Part shown: positions 55,288 to 64,000 of the stretch, one piece after another | Layout of the letters: every line of letters starts with the position of its first letter | Numbering within the stretch: position 1 is the first letter of the stretch | NCBI RefSeq assembly: GCF_002939305.1 | Contig: NZ_MVDI01000005.1 | Coordinates: 186,001 to 250,000, forward strand | Reading direction: 5' to 3' | Length of the DNA: 64,000 nt | Source of the DNA: Chroococcidiopsis sp. TS-821 | Lineage (GTDB): Bacteria > Cyanobacteriota > Cyanobacteriia > Cyanobacteriales > Chroococcidiopsidaceae | Translations under genes and position numbers: made by a program | Notes under the pieces: model-generated | What the model saw: only the letters and a program-made list of their open reading frames with translations | What the model was told of the DNA's origin: nothing | Databases searched by the model: none

Positions 55288-55521
55288 CTAACCACCGAGA
55301 GAGCTAACAACGTCAACTGTGATGCTTTTCAGCACTTTGTCTGGTTCGCGTCGCGACTCATGGAGCGTCTTACATGAGTCCCAAGCTAAGGCTTGCTTGA
55401 GGTGTTGCCAAAGCTCAATTGGATTAAGTTCAGAACTGTGAACCACCTGAAAAATGGGTATGACATTAGCCGGAAATAGCACAGATGCAGATTTGTGGAA
55501 GCTGCCATTATCTATCTGCAC
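55288..55521 (-). pseudogene. C-terminal fragment of an IS630/Tc1-like transposase
   Basis: Reads MQIDNGSFHKSASVLFPANV followed by HSSELNPIELWQHLKQALAW: the DNG...H-K pattern holds the second Asp and SxELNPIE the Glu of the DDE triad as in IS630 transposases. Only about 78 residues remain, with the N-terminal two-thirds missing or scrambled upstream (55521-55760). Indicates past insertion next to sbtA. Confidence 0.75.
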
Positions 55522-55789
55522 AAGGTTAAGTGGGTCTAGAAACGTTTAAAAGGTTCTCGCTCATCCTGGCATTTTACGCCCCAGGCGCAGGGAATTCACT
55601 CGCAGAGATTGAACTAATCTGCCCCATAGAGCAAAATTTTCGCGTGAAAGCATATTTATTCTTTGGTGAGAAATCGTCGTTTTCAATCGTTGGTTCATCA
55701 AGCTTGTCTGGAAGATGCAGACTTTGACATAGCCGCCACGTTGGTCGCTAGTCAAGGGAACACTGGCAGAGACCGCGACCTGTCTGGAA

Positions 55790-56947
55790 TTAATTACCCA
55801 TCAGCGCCTGGGCGAGCCCAATGTATAGCGGTATTCCCAAGGCGATCGCAACTGGCGTGCCAACGGCTGTGGAAGCACCTACGTAGGCTGAGGGATTTGC
55901 TGACGGGATACCGGCTCGTAAAGTAGGCGGACCTGAGATGTCTGAACTGGAGCAGGCAATGACGGCTAGGATCGCGACGCCACCAAGGCTGAATCCCGTG
56001 GCAAAGTGGGCAATCATACCGAAACCAAAGGCTATGAGCCCATGTAGCAGCGGCGCCACCACAGCATATACAGCGTACCAGTGGGCGACCTTGCGCAACT
56101 CGCTAAGCCTTGCCGTGGCCTCCATACCCATTACCAGCATCAGTATCGAAAGCAGTCCGCGGAAGAGGGGTTCGTAGAAGCTTTCAAAGACACTTTCCGG
56201 TCTGGTTAACAAGCCCAAAGCGAGACCAAGGAGCAGTGCCGACAGCGCAGAACCCTGGAGGCTTTCCTTCACAATAGGCCATATCTTGACCTGCTTACTT
56301 GTGATGCCGCGCGGCTTGCTGGGATACTCACATACGATACCGCGTGGCTCACTAGGATACTTACCTACGGTACCGCGCGGCTCACTGGGATACTCGCCTG
56401 CGATAACGGGCTGCATGCTGAGATATTCCTGCTTGCTGAGATACTCTTCTTTGATAGCGCGCCGCTTACTAAGATAAACGCTGGCCAAGACGATCGCAGT
56501 TACAAGTGCAGGGATGTCCATGAAGGGATAGAGTGCGGCGGCCCAAGCCTCGTATTCGATGCCTTGCTCTTGCAGTAGAGATAGGGCGGCGGCGAGGGTA
56601 GAGCCACTCACGGCACCGAACAAGCCCGCAGTCGCGATGGCATCCACGGTTTTGACGTTCGGTAGCTTAGCCAACGTGTAGCGCCCGATAAACACGATAA
56701 GAACCCCCATGACCATGGCAAACACCGCAGGCAACAGCATCTCCGCCAGATTAGCATTGCGGATCGCAATGCCACCTTGCAGGCCGACTTTTACAAGCAG
56801 CATGAAGACGACAAACTGATAGATCGCATCTGGAACTTGCAGTCGGCTATTAACGGCGGCAACGACCATACCACCAATCAGAAAGCCGAGTGTCGGGGAC
56901 TGTAACTGCGCCAGGAAGCGCATCAAGAAATCGGACAAGAAATCCAC
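55790..56947 (-). CDS. sbtA: Sodium-dependent bicarbonate transporter SbtA
   Basis: A ten-helix inner-membrane transporter with the two halves typical of SbtA: VNSRLQVPDAIYQFVVFMLLVKVG (about 33-56) and MGMEATARLSEL, ending ASTAVGTPVAIALGIPLYIGLAQ. It imports bicarbonate with Na+ for carbon concentration. Start GTG 56947 has a perfect AAGGAGGT ribosome site. The cytoplasmic loop (about residues 165-216) contains a repeat EYPSEPRG-x-V-G three times with two degenerate copies. Likely controlled by SbtB, here divergent at 57961. Confidence 0.93.
   Translation of the reverse strand: MDFLSDFLMRFLAQLQSPTLGFLIGGMVVAAVNSRLQVPDAIYQFVVFMLLVKVGLQGGIAIRNANLAEMLLPAVFAMVMGVLIVFIGRYTLAKLPNVKTVDAIATAGLFGAVSGSTLAAALSLLQEQGIEYEAWAAALYPFMDIPALVTAIVLASVYLSKRRAIKEEYLSKQEYLSMQPVIAGEYPSEPRGTVGKYPSEPRGIVCEYPSKPRGITSKQVKIWPIVKESLQGSALSALLLGLALGLLTRPESVFESFYEPLFRGLLSILMLVMGMEATARLSELRKVAHWYAVYAVVAPLLHGLIAFGFGMIAHFATGFSLGGVAILAVIACSSSDISGPPTLRAGIPSANPSAYVGASTAVGTPVAIALGIPLYIGLAQALMGN
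56303..56434. repeat. 33-bp minisatellite inside sbtA
   Basis: Units 56303-56335, 56336-56368 and 56369-56401 are 33 bases each and differ at only a few positions; 56402-56434 is a degenerate fourth, with a more decayed stretch up to about 56470. They encode the 11-residue repeat (G/C)(E/K)YPS(E/K)PRG(T/I)(V/T). Confidence 0.85.
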
Positions 56948-58275
<1,328 letters not shown>

Positions 58276-58329
58276 CTCAAAACTCCTTAGTGGTGCAGAA
58301 AACTCTGTCGTTTGCGATCAATGGTCTCT

Positions 58330-58542
58330 AAGACAGATAAAACTTAACTATTGTTTGGGTTTTGTTATTCAGCTTCACTAAAGCAACAAAAGACAAATAC
58401 CTCACCTATAGTATTGAAGTGACTCCTCAGTCTTAGAGTAGAATCTTGCCCACCTCATAAAGAACCTTAAGGCTTGTTTCACCAATAACCTTAAGGTCGT
58501 TTCATCTTAAATACTGAAGAATAAGCTTCAAAAACTGCTTAG
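58330..58542. repeat. Right copy of the direct repeat flanking the sbt island
   Basis: Homologous to 55050-55245 in the same orientation. At the position of the serine-hydrolase ATG it reads ATA, and the following codons match only to about 58330, so here the gene is lost. Confidence 0.75.
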
Positions 58543-58711
58543 CTGTATGACAATTTTTTCACAACTTATGAGGGTTGGAAACTAAATATAGCAATCGATG
58601 GGAAGGTAAGACATTCTAAAAGCTCAAAAACCTTCTCCTGGTTAGCTTTTAGCCCTGACCTCTGCTATAGCAGTAGTTTTGTGCTTAACTTCGATCTTTG
58701 ACCTTTGAGTA

Positions 58712-59536
58712 TTAGTTTAAGGATTCTTTTGGTGCTAACTTGACTTTAGTTGCCAGTCCCAAGGTTTGTAGCAATTGAATTGTCATCCACGTAAGGTCAA
58801 TTTCCCACCACTGCAAGCCGTGACGGGCAGAGTATTGAAACGCATGATGGTTGTTGTGCCAACCTTCGCCGTAGGTAACTAAAGCAACCCACCAACAATT
58901 TTTTGAGTTATCGTTTGATTCGTAGGTACTATAACCAAAAATATGGCTAGCACTATTCACAAACCAAGTGCAGTGCCAAACTAGAACGAGACGGACAAAA
59001 ATTCCCCAAACGACGAAAGACCAGCCACCGATGAAGAACAGTAGAAGTCCTAGGGCAAACTGGATAGGAATAAAATATTTATTAAAAAATTGATACACTG
59101 GGTCATCCGCAATGTCTTTGATGTAGCGGGGAATTTCAGATTCTACGGGGGTGTGAAACAACATCCAACCTATATGGCTCCACCAAAAGCCTTGGTTAGA
59201 ATCGTGGGGATCTAGCTTTTGATCCGAATACAAGTGATGTAGTCGATGTAGTCCCACCCAGTCAAACACTCCTCCTTGGCAAGCAAGCGTACCGCAGAAG
59301 ACAAAAAAATACTCCAACCATTTGGGAGTTTGAAAGCTGCGGTGGGTTACCAAGCGATGAAATCCTAGTGTAATTCCTAACCCACCGGTGATCCAATGGA
59401 GTAATAAAGCTAAACCTAAGGCACTCCAATTAAAATTGCTAGGTAGTAAGGCAAACGCAGCGCCGATGTGAACAAAGGCAATAAAAATGATAAACGCCCA
59501 ATTCAGGGAAGGTTTGGTTGAGTTGGCAATGGTCAT
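58712..59536 (-). CDS. desC: Acyl-lipid delta-9 desaturase (DesC-type)
   Basis: 274 residues with the three His boxes HRLVTHRSF (about 60-68), HRLHHLYSD (about 97-105) and HNNHHAFQYS (about 229-238), eight or nine His coordinating di-iron. Four membrane helices. DesC introduces the first double bond at position 9 of membrane fatty acids, using ferredoxin. ATG 59536. The gene stops 170 bp past the right repeat and lies outside the island. Confidence 0.9.
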   Translation of the reverse strand: MTIANSTKPSLNWAFIIFIAFVHIGAAFALLPSNFNWSALGLALLLHWITGGLGITLGFHRLVTHRSFQTPKWLEYFFVFCGTLACQGGVFDWVGLHRLHHLYSDQKLDPHDSNQGFWWSHIGWMLFHTPVESEIPRYIKDIADDPVYQFFNKYFIPIQFALGLLLFFIGGWSFVVWGIFVRLVLVWHCTWFVNSASHIFGYSTYESNDNSKNCWWVALVTYGEGWHNNHHAFQYSARHGLQWWEIDLTWMTIQLLQTLGLATKVKLAPKESLN

Positions 59537-59611
59537 GCAATTATCTCGTATAGGTCAGCTTAATTTCGGCAATAATAAACACCGCGTAGAAAATTAAAGT
59601 ATGAGGTGTTA

Positions 59612-60844
59612 ATGAATAGCGCTGAACAGCTACAAGCAGCCGAACAGGCACTATCTCCGATTTTTTCTGGAATTGACGCTGCAGTCAAGCAAAATTTACA
59701 ACGCGTGCTGAGAGCATTTCGCAATCAGCGTGTTGGAACACACCATTTTGCTTCGGTGAGTGGTTATGGTCACGACGACTTAGGACGTGATGTTTTAGAC
59801 CGCGTTTTTGCAGAAGTCATGCAAGCCGAAGCTGCAGCAGTACGGGTGCAATTTGTTTCAGGAACTCATGCGATCGCTTGTGCGTTATATGGTGTCCTCC
59901 GTCCTGGAGACGAAATGTTAGCCGTTGTGGGTTCCCCGTATGACACGTTAGAAGAAGTCATTGGATTGCGTTCTCCTGGTCAAGGTTCCCTTCTTGAGTT
60001 TGGCATCCGTTACCGCGAATTATCTCTAACCGATGAGGGAACTATCGATTGGAACAGGTTAGAAAACGCCATTAAAGATGATACCCGTTTGGTGTTAATT
60101 CAGCGATCGTGTGGTTATTCTTGGCGTGCTAGTTTAGCGATCGCCGAAATTGAAAAAATTATCCGCATTGTTAAACAGCAAAATCCCGACACGGTTTGCT
60201 TTGTTGATAACTGCTACGGTGAGTTTATTGAAGATCGCGAACCAACCGCTGTTGGTGCAGATTTAATTGCGGGTTCGTTGATTAAAAACCCTGGGGGTAC
60301 AATTGTCACTGCTGGCGGTTATGTTGCTGGAAAAGCCGAATTGGTAGAAGCAGCAGCTTGTCGCTTAACAGCGCCAGGAATTGGCACTGCTGGAGGAGCA
60401 ACGTTCGATCAAAATCGTCTGTTGTATCAAGGGTTGTTTCTTGCGCCGCAAATGGTGGGAGAAGCAATGAAAGGCAATCACCTGACGGCGTATGTCTTCG
60501 ATCAGTTGGGGTATCCTGTGAATCCTGCACCGTTTGCACCCCGCCGCGATGTGATTCAAGCAATTAAGTTAGGTTCGCCGCAAAAGTTGATTGCGTTTTG
60601 CCGGGCAATTCAACAAAATTCCCCTGTTGGTTCTTATCTCGATCCGGTTCCTGCAGCAATGCACGGTTATGAAAGCCAGTTGGTAATGGCGGGTGGGACG
60701 TTTATTGATGGCAGTACGTCGGAATTTTCAGCGGATGGTCCATTACGAGAACCATATATCGTCTTTTGTCAAGGGGGGACGCATTGGACGCATGTAGCGA
60801 TCGCGCTTGAAGCGGCGATTGAGGCAGTGCAGGCGGTTGACTAG
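59612..60844 (+). CDS. PLP-dependent methionine gamma-lyase family protein (aluminium resistance type)
   Basis: Fold-type I PLP enzyme: FASVSGYGHDDLGRDVLD at the start, VSGTHAIACALYGVLRPGDE, and the cofactor Lys in LIAGSLIKNPGGTIV (about 222-236). The family, often labelled aluminium resistance protein, is thought to cleave sulphur amino acids; its substrate is uncertain. ATG 59612 is preferred, with GAGG 6 bases upstream; GTG 59606 is two codons earlier. 410 residues, normal. Confidence 0.85.
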   Translation: MNSAEQLQAAEQALSPIFSGIDAAVKQNLQRVLRAFRNQRVGTHHFASVSGYGHDDLGRDVLDRVFAEVMQAEAAAVRVQFVSGTHAIACALYGVLRPGDEMLAVVGSPYDTLEEVIGLRSPGQGSLLEFGIRYRELSLTDEGTIDWNRLENAIKDDTRLVLIQRSCGYSWRASLAIAEIEKIIRIVKQQNPDTVCFVDNCYGEFIEDREPTAVGADLIAGSLIKNPGGTIVTAGGYVAGKAELVEAAACRLTAPGIGTAGGATFDQNRLLYQGLFLAPQMVGEAMKGNHLTAYVFDQLGYPVNPAPFAPRRDVIQAIKLGSPQKLIAFCRAIQQNSPVGSYLDPVPAAMHGYESQLVMAGGTFIDGSTSEFSADGPLREPYIVFCQGGTHWTHVAIALEAAIEAVQAVD

Positions 60845-60918
60845 TAGAGAATTCTTCATTTTGTAGGATTAAGGTGGTGATGACATAATTATTGAGACTA
60901 ACGAACCACATTGGCGTA

Positions 60919-60937
60919 GCCTTCCCGCAGGGTAGGC
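60919..60937. repeat. Short palindromic interspersed repeat
   Basis: GCCTTCCCGCAGGGTAGGC forms a hairpin with one T-T mismatch. Such GCCTTCC...GGGTAGGC motifs recur across cyanobacterial genomes as interspersed repeats. Confidence 0.5.
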
Positions 60938-61000
60938 ACAAAGGTTGTCCAGAATTAATAATTACTAGAATTACAAAAGTACTTGATTAGGTTTTGTGTT

Positions 61001-61543
61001 GTGAATAAAGCTATAAAAGTGCCAACGGAGGTTTCTTTTAAAGAGGCGATTGATTTAACTCAGTTATTGCTGGAACAAGCTGATGCTAGGCAATTGCCAG
61101 AATCGGAAGTTAAAGCGGTTGTCTCTGATTTGGTGAGAACGCAAAACGGTGCTAGAGGTTTTTTTGTTACTTATTTGACGTCTGATTCACCAGTAGTCGA
61201 TCGCTTAATGCATTCAGTTGTTGAAGCTTTGCGATCGCATCCTGAAACTGTTGCAGAATTGTTGGTGAAAAATGTGGCAATGTCCGCAGCCCAAGCTATT
61301 TACCATCAACGCAATCAAGCTGAGGAAATGGTACAAAGTTCTTTACGAGTTCAACAGCGTACGCAAAAGTTAATTCAATTACTTAATCTTACTGCTGTAA
61401 CTCAATACGCTCAGGACTTATTAAACACTGCCACAAGTGGAGAAGGTAGCTACAAGGATTTTCTCAATCGCTGGGGCTACGATACTGAACAAAGACAAGT
61501 TATTTGCCAAGCACTACAACAAGTCTTATCTCACGCTGGTTAA
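61001..61543 (+). CDS. Conserved cyanobacterial hypothetical protein (180 aa)
   Basis: A helix-rich soluble protein with a long amphipathic region (about 25-120) and a C-terminal coiled segment (AEEMVQSSLRVQQRTQKLIQL). The pattern FKEAIDLTQLLLEQADA near the start looks like a helical bundle. I do not recognise the family. GTG 61001 is chosen; TTG 60983 is also in frame. No operon partner. Confidence 0.6.
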   Translation: MNKAIKVPTEVSFKEAIDLTQLLLEQADARQLPESEVKAVVSDLVRTQNGARGFFVTYLTSDSPVVDRLMHSVVEALRSHPETVAELLVKNVAMSAAQAIYHQRNQAEEMVQSSLRVQQRTQKLIQLLNLTAVTQYAQDLLNTATSGEGSYKDFLNRWGYDTEQRQVICQALQQVLSHAG

Positions 61544-61676
61544 GTCGCGTCGTCAATTTCACTCCATAATTTACGATTTCTAGCTGCATTAAGGAATCAG
61601 TTTTCAGAGTTTCCACATATCCAAAAACAGCAGATTCATTGGAAATGTTCTGACCTCCGACCCCTAGCAAATTCAA

Positions 61677-61787
61677 CTAGCCGCTGAATCCGACTAAGAA
61701 TACCGCGATCGCACCAGCGACTGCCAAGATTGAAAGTACCAATCCAGCATTGGGACTGCCTTTAAAGGAATAGTTTTTGTCTTTCAT
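61677..61787 (-). CDS. Small single-span membrane protein (36 aa)
   Basis: MKDKNYSFKGSPNAG followed by one hydrophobic helix (LVLSILAVAGAIAVFLVGFSG) and stop. TAGGT seven bases upstream of ATG 61787 serves as ribosome site. Design and size match the tiny subunits of thylakoid complexes, but I cannot name it. Lies 84 bp downstream of tspO on the same strand. Confidence 0.55.
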   Translation of the reverse strand: MKDKNYSFKGSPNAGLVLSILAVAGAIAVFLVGFSG

Positions 61788-61871
61788 AGAAGTACCTACG
61801 TGTTAAGCTTCTATAGATATTGTTACATTTAGTAACTGATTTTTCATAAATGATAACAAACTAAATAGTAA

Positions 61872-62354
61872 CTAGACGCCTCCTGCGCCAGGGTTAAGCT
61901 GAATGAGTACCCAAGTGAGATATGTACCAATTGGTCCCCAAAGCATGTAGGGTAAAAGTAGCCAAGACGCGGTTGTTGATATCTTACGGACAGAAATCGC
62001 CACAACATAAGCTAATATTGTTGCTAATCCACCGAAGATCAGCCCGCCAACGAGGCTGCGGAGTTCAACAACAACAGGGCTATAGAGTGTAGTTAAAAGA
62101 GCGATCGCAATATACAAGCCCATGAATAGCCACGGGCGATCGCGTCTTTGACGGCGAGATTGTTCCCAGACTAGAATTGCTGAGATTGTCCCACAAATCC
62201 AAACCACTGCCCAAATTAAGGGAATTAATGATTCAAAGGTTAACCATCCAGGGCGAGTTAAGTTTTGAAACCAAGGGTCTTGCAGTGAAGTTAGTAGATT
62301 TCCTCCAAAAAAAATAGCTACGGAAACGGCAAGTATTATCCATCTAGCTTTCAT
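61872..62354 (-). CDS. TspO/MBR family protein
   Basis: 160 residues with five hydrophobic helices and the family motifs FQNLTRPGWLTFESLIPLIWAVVW (about 29-52) and LLLPYMLWGPIGTYLTW near the C-terminus. TspO binds tetrapyrroles and sterols and modulates tetrapyrrole stress in photosynthetic bacteria. ATG 62354. Loop L1 is short, as in bacterial members. Confidence 0.88.
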   Translation of the reverse strand: MKARWIILAVSVAIFFGGNLLTSLQDPWFQNLTRPGWLTFESLIPLIWAVVWICGTISAILVWEQSRRQRRDRPWLFMGLYIAIALLTTLYSPVVVELRSLVGGLIFGGLATILAYVVAISVRKISTTASWLLLPYMLWGPIGTYLTWVLIQLNPGAGGV

Positions 62355-62358
62355 AGTT

Positions 62359-62386
62359 ATTAGTAATTGATAATTGGTAATTGGTA
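62359..62386. repeat. STRR array upstream of tspO
   Basis: ATTAGTA, ATTGATA, ATTGGTA, ATTGGTA in tandem just before the TspO start. Confidence 0.7.
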
Positions 62387-62437
62387 TAGTTCGATCTTAT
62401 CTATTACCTAATTACTCGATTGATTTTTGTTGATAAG

Positions 62438-63196
62438 CTATTTAACCATAGCTTTAGCAAAAGTTATAATGTGTTGATTTGGTAGAGATTCGTTGGTGTT
62501 TTGCCATTGCAATCCGATCAATGCCATTTCTTTTTTTACTTGATTTAGAGTCATTTTATGTAATCCCTTAATTGGAATAAAAGGATTTTCTTTGCGGTAT
62601 TCAACTAAGACGACTCTTCCCCCAGGTTTGAGTGCTTTTGTAATACCTTGCATAACTTCATATGGGAAGGAAAATTCATGATAGGCATCTACCATTAGAG
62701 CTAAATCAATGCTATTCTCAGGCAAGTTAGGATTAGTAACAGTGCCTAAGATGGTTTCAACATTGGTAAGTCCTGTCTCTTTTTTCAGAAACTCAATAAT
62801 ATCCAACATTTCTGGCTGAATATCGACAGCTAGTACTTTTCCCTGGAGGAGCTTTTGAGCTATCCGAAAGCTAAAGTAACCTGTACCCGCACCAATATCG
62901 GCGACCACATCTGTAGGTTGCAGATTCAGTGCATCTAATACTTTTTGTGGTTGTTCTTCTCTTTCTCGACTTGGGCGTTCTAGCCATAGTGCTTCAGTAT
63001 GTCCCATAACTTTCGCAATTTCACGCCCTTGATAAAATTTGCCGATACCATCAGGGCTATGTATGGTGCGATACTGGTAAGTTGAGTGATTATCTACAGA
63101 TGAAGTTGCAGCGATTGGCGTGCAACTTATCAAAACTGTGCAACATATAAATACAAGCAGTTGTAATAGTTTCTGTTTGAGTTGGTTCCAAAGCAT
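62438..63196 (-). CDS. Exported class I SAM-dependent methyltransferase
   Basis: Motif I is VADIGAGTGYFSFRIAQKL (about 91-109) with VDIQPEML and DLALMVDAYHEF later, so the Rossmann SAM fold is intact. Unusually, it begins with a strong export segment (KLLQLLVFICCTVLISCTP), ending at a lipobox-like LISC, which implies a lipid-anchored periplasmic protein, while SAM is cytosolic. I chose ATG 63196; ATG 63256 would add 20 residues. The head and body could belong to separate functions, but nothing is frameshifted. Confidence 0.8.
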   Translation of the reverse strand: MLWNQLKQKLLQLLVFICCTVLISCTPIAATSSVDNHSTYQYRTIHSPDGIGKFYQGREIAKVMGHTEALWLERPSREREEQPQKVLDALNLQPTDVVADIGAGTGYFSFRIAQKLLQGKVLAVDIQPEMLDIIEFLKKETGLTNVETILGTVTNPNLPENSIDLALMVDAYHEFSFPYEVMQGITKALKPGGRVVLVEYRKENPFIPIKGLHKMTLNQVKKEMALIGLQWQNTNESLPNQHIITFAKAMVK

Positions 63197-63353
63197 AATT
63201 TCAGAAATATTAGCGACGAGATAATGGTGGCTTGATACAATTACACGTCTTGTCATAACGATATCGTCTACCTTGTGATAGAAACGGCAGCATCTGTGGC
63301 TGAACTAATATCAAGACAAAGTAGTTTAGATTACAATCAGGCTACAAAAGCTT

Positions 63354-64000
63354 ATGAATCAAGACGATCGCACAAATAATCTTAATCCGACAGATGTCAC
63401 TGAAGCAGAAGAACGAGAAACGACTCAAGCTGCGGAACAAAAAGCTAGTAGCGTTGCCAATGTCGTATCACCAGAAACACTCGTTGTCAACGAACCACCA
63501 CCAAAACCGGATTATCCTCGCTACCGAGTCAGCCCAGATGAACGCATTAGACTCGCGGATATTAACCCCGATGCTTGCGAACACTACAAAAAAAAGAAAG
63601 ATGTTGAACACGAACTAGAAATTCAAAGGAAGCGACTAGCAGTGTTACAAGAACGCTTATACGCGGAAAATAAACGTAGTGTTTTGATTGTATTGCAAGC
63701 AATGGATACAGGTGGAAAGGATGGTACAATTAAGCACGTTTTTCGAGGAATTAATCCGCAAGGTTGTCAAGTTTGGTCTTTCAAAAAACCTACTGATGAA
63801 GAACTGAGTCATGACTTTTTGTGGCGCTATCATCGCCGCGCACCACGTCGAGGAATGATTACGATTTTCAACCGATCGCACTACGAAGATGTCCTGATTG
63901 TACGTGTAAAAGACTTAGTTCCTGAACAAGTATGGCGTCAGCGCTATCGTGTCATCAATGAGTTTGAGCAAATGCTGACATTGGATAATATTGTTATTAT
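63354..64000 (+). CDS. Polyphosphate kinase 2 (PPK2) family, N-terminal part (runs off the window)
   Basis: From ATG 63354 the frame stays open to the window end. After a 55-residue acidic head it reads LADINPDACEHYKKKKDVEH, then Walker A VLIVLQAMDTGGKDGTIKHV (about residues 107-126), INPQGCQVWSFKKPT, and RRAPRRGMITIFNRSHYEDV. This is the PPK2 fold, which moves phosphate between polyphosphate and nucleotides. The C-terminal half with Walker B and the lid lies beyond the window, so the subclass cannot be settled. Confidence 0.92.
   Translation, partial: MNQDDRTNNLNPTDVTEAEERETTQAAEQKASSVANVVSPETLVVNEPPPKPDYPRYRVSPDERIRLADINPDACEHYKKKKDVEHELEIQRKRLAVLQERLYAENKRSVLIVLQAMDTGGKDGTIKHVFRGINPQGCQVWSFKKPTDEELSHDFLWRYHRRAPRRGMITIFNRSHYEDVLIVRVKDLVPEQVWRQRYRVINEFEQMLTLDNIVI

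Noticed and set aside
60306-60567. Frames on both strands inside the PLP-enzyme gene
   Set aside because: They lie wholly within a well-supported gene and have no family resemblance.

Overview
The window is a 64 kb piece of a cyanobacterial chromosome. It carries photosystem II genes (psb28, psbZ), the phycobilisome-degradation gene nblA, a plastid-lipid-associated/fibrillin gene, the SbtA/SbtB bicarbonate system and a DesC-type desaturase. The HIP1 octamer GCGATCGC occurs throughout, and degenerate 7-bp short tandem repeats (STRR) sit in many spacers. Codon use and gene content suggest a unicellular or Chroococcidiopsis/Gloeocapsopsis-like lineage, but the genus cannot be fixed by eye.

Layout. 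1-3.4 kb: the end of a carotenoid-desaturase-like oxidoreductase, three small conserved hypotheticals (the first preceded by a sequence matching the cyanobacterial LexA operator), an AT-rich FkbM methyltransferase and a ChaC-like cyclotransferase. 3.5-12 kb: DUF1995 protein, secreted M20 amidohydrolase, outer-membrane barrel protein, ADP-ribosylglycohydrolase, then an accessory patch with a decayed def copy, an interrupted FMN reductase, a VOC protein, a MazF-type toxin-antitoxin pair and the intact def. 12-31 kb: housekeeping block (Deg protease, dnaA, coaD, PHP phosphoesterase, NarL-type regulator, carboxyl-terminal protease, recJ, mraY, moaB, psb28, dtd, CobW GTPase, cysS). 32-41 kb: AI-2E-family permease, pentapeptide protein, then kdpA-kdpB-kdpF-kdpC and a kinase-less kdpD for high-affinity K+ uptake. 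41-52 kb: anmK, Ser/Thr kinase, nblA, PP2C phosphatase, AarF/UbiB kinase, a DHH-CBS-CCA fusion protein, psbZ, ribH and tRNA-Gly(GCC). 52.6-58.6 kb: a ProA homologue lacking the catalytic cysteine, then an accessory island with divergent sbtA and sbtB, bounded by two diverged ~200-bp direct repeats and containing transposase debris. 58.7-64 kb: desaturase, PLP-dependent lyase, TspO, an exported methyltransferase and the start of a PPK2 polyphosphate kinase that runs off the window.

Two themes stand out. First, the spacers hold several decaying genes not visible as single long frames: a def fragment, an FMN reductase with one nonsense codon, a secreted protein with frameshift plus stop, a sensor-kinase N-terminus, a HicB antitoxin, a serine hydrolase and an IS630 transposase end. 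Second, the bicarbonate-uptake island is unusual: SbtA's cytoplasmic loop is enlarged by a 33-bp minisatellite, SbtB ends without the Cys-containing C-terminal extension seen in some homologues, and the two genes are divergent rather than in one operon.
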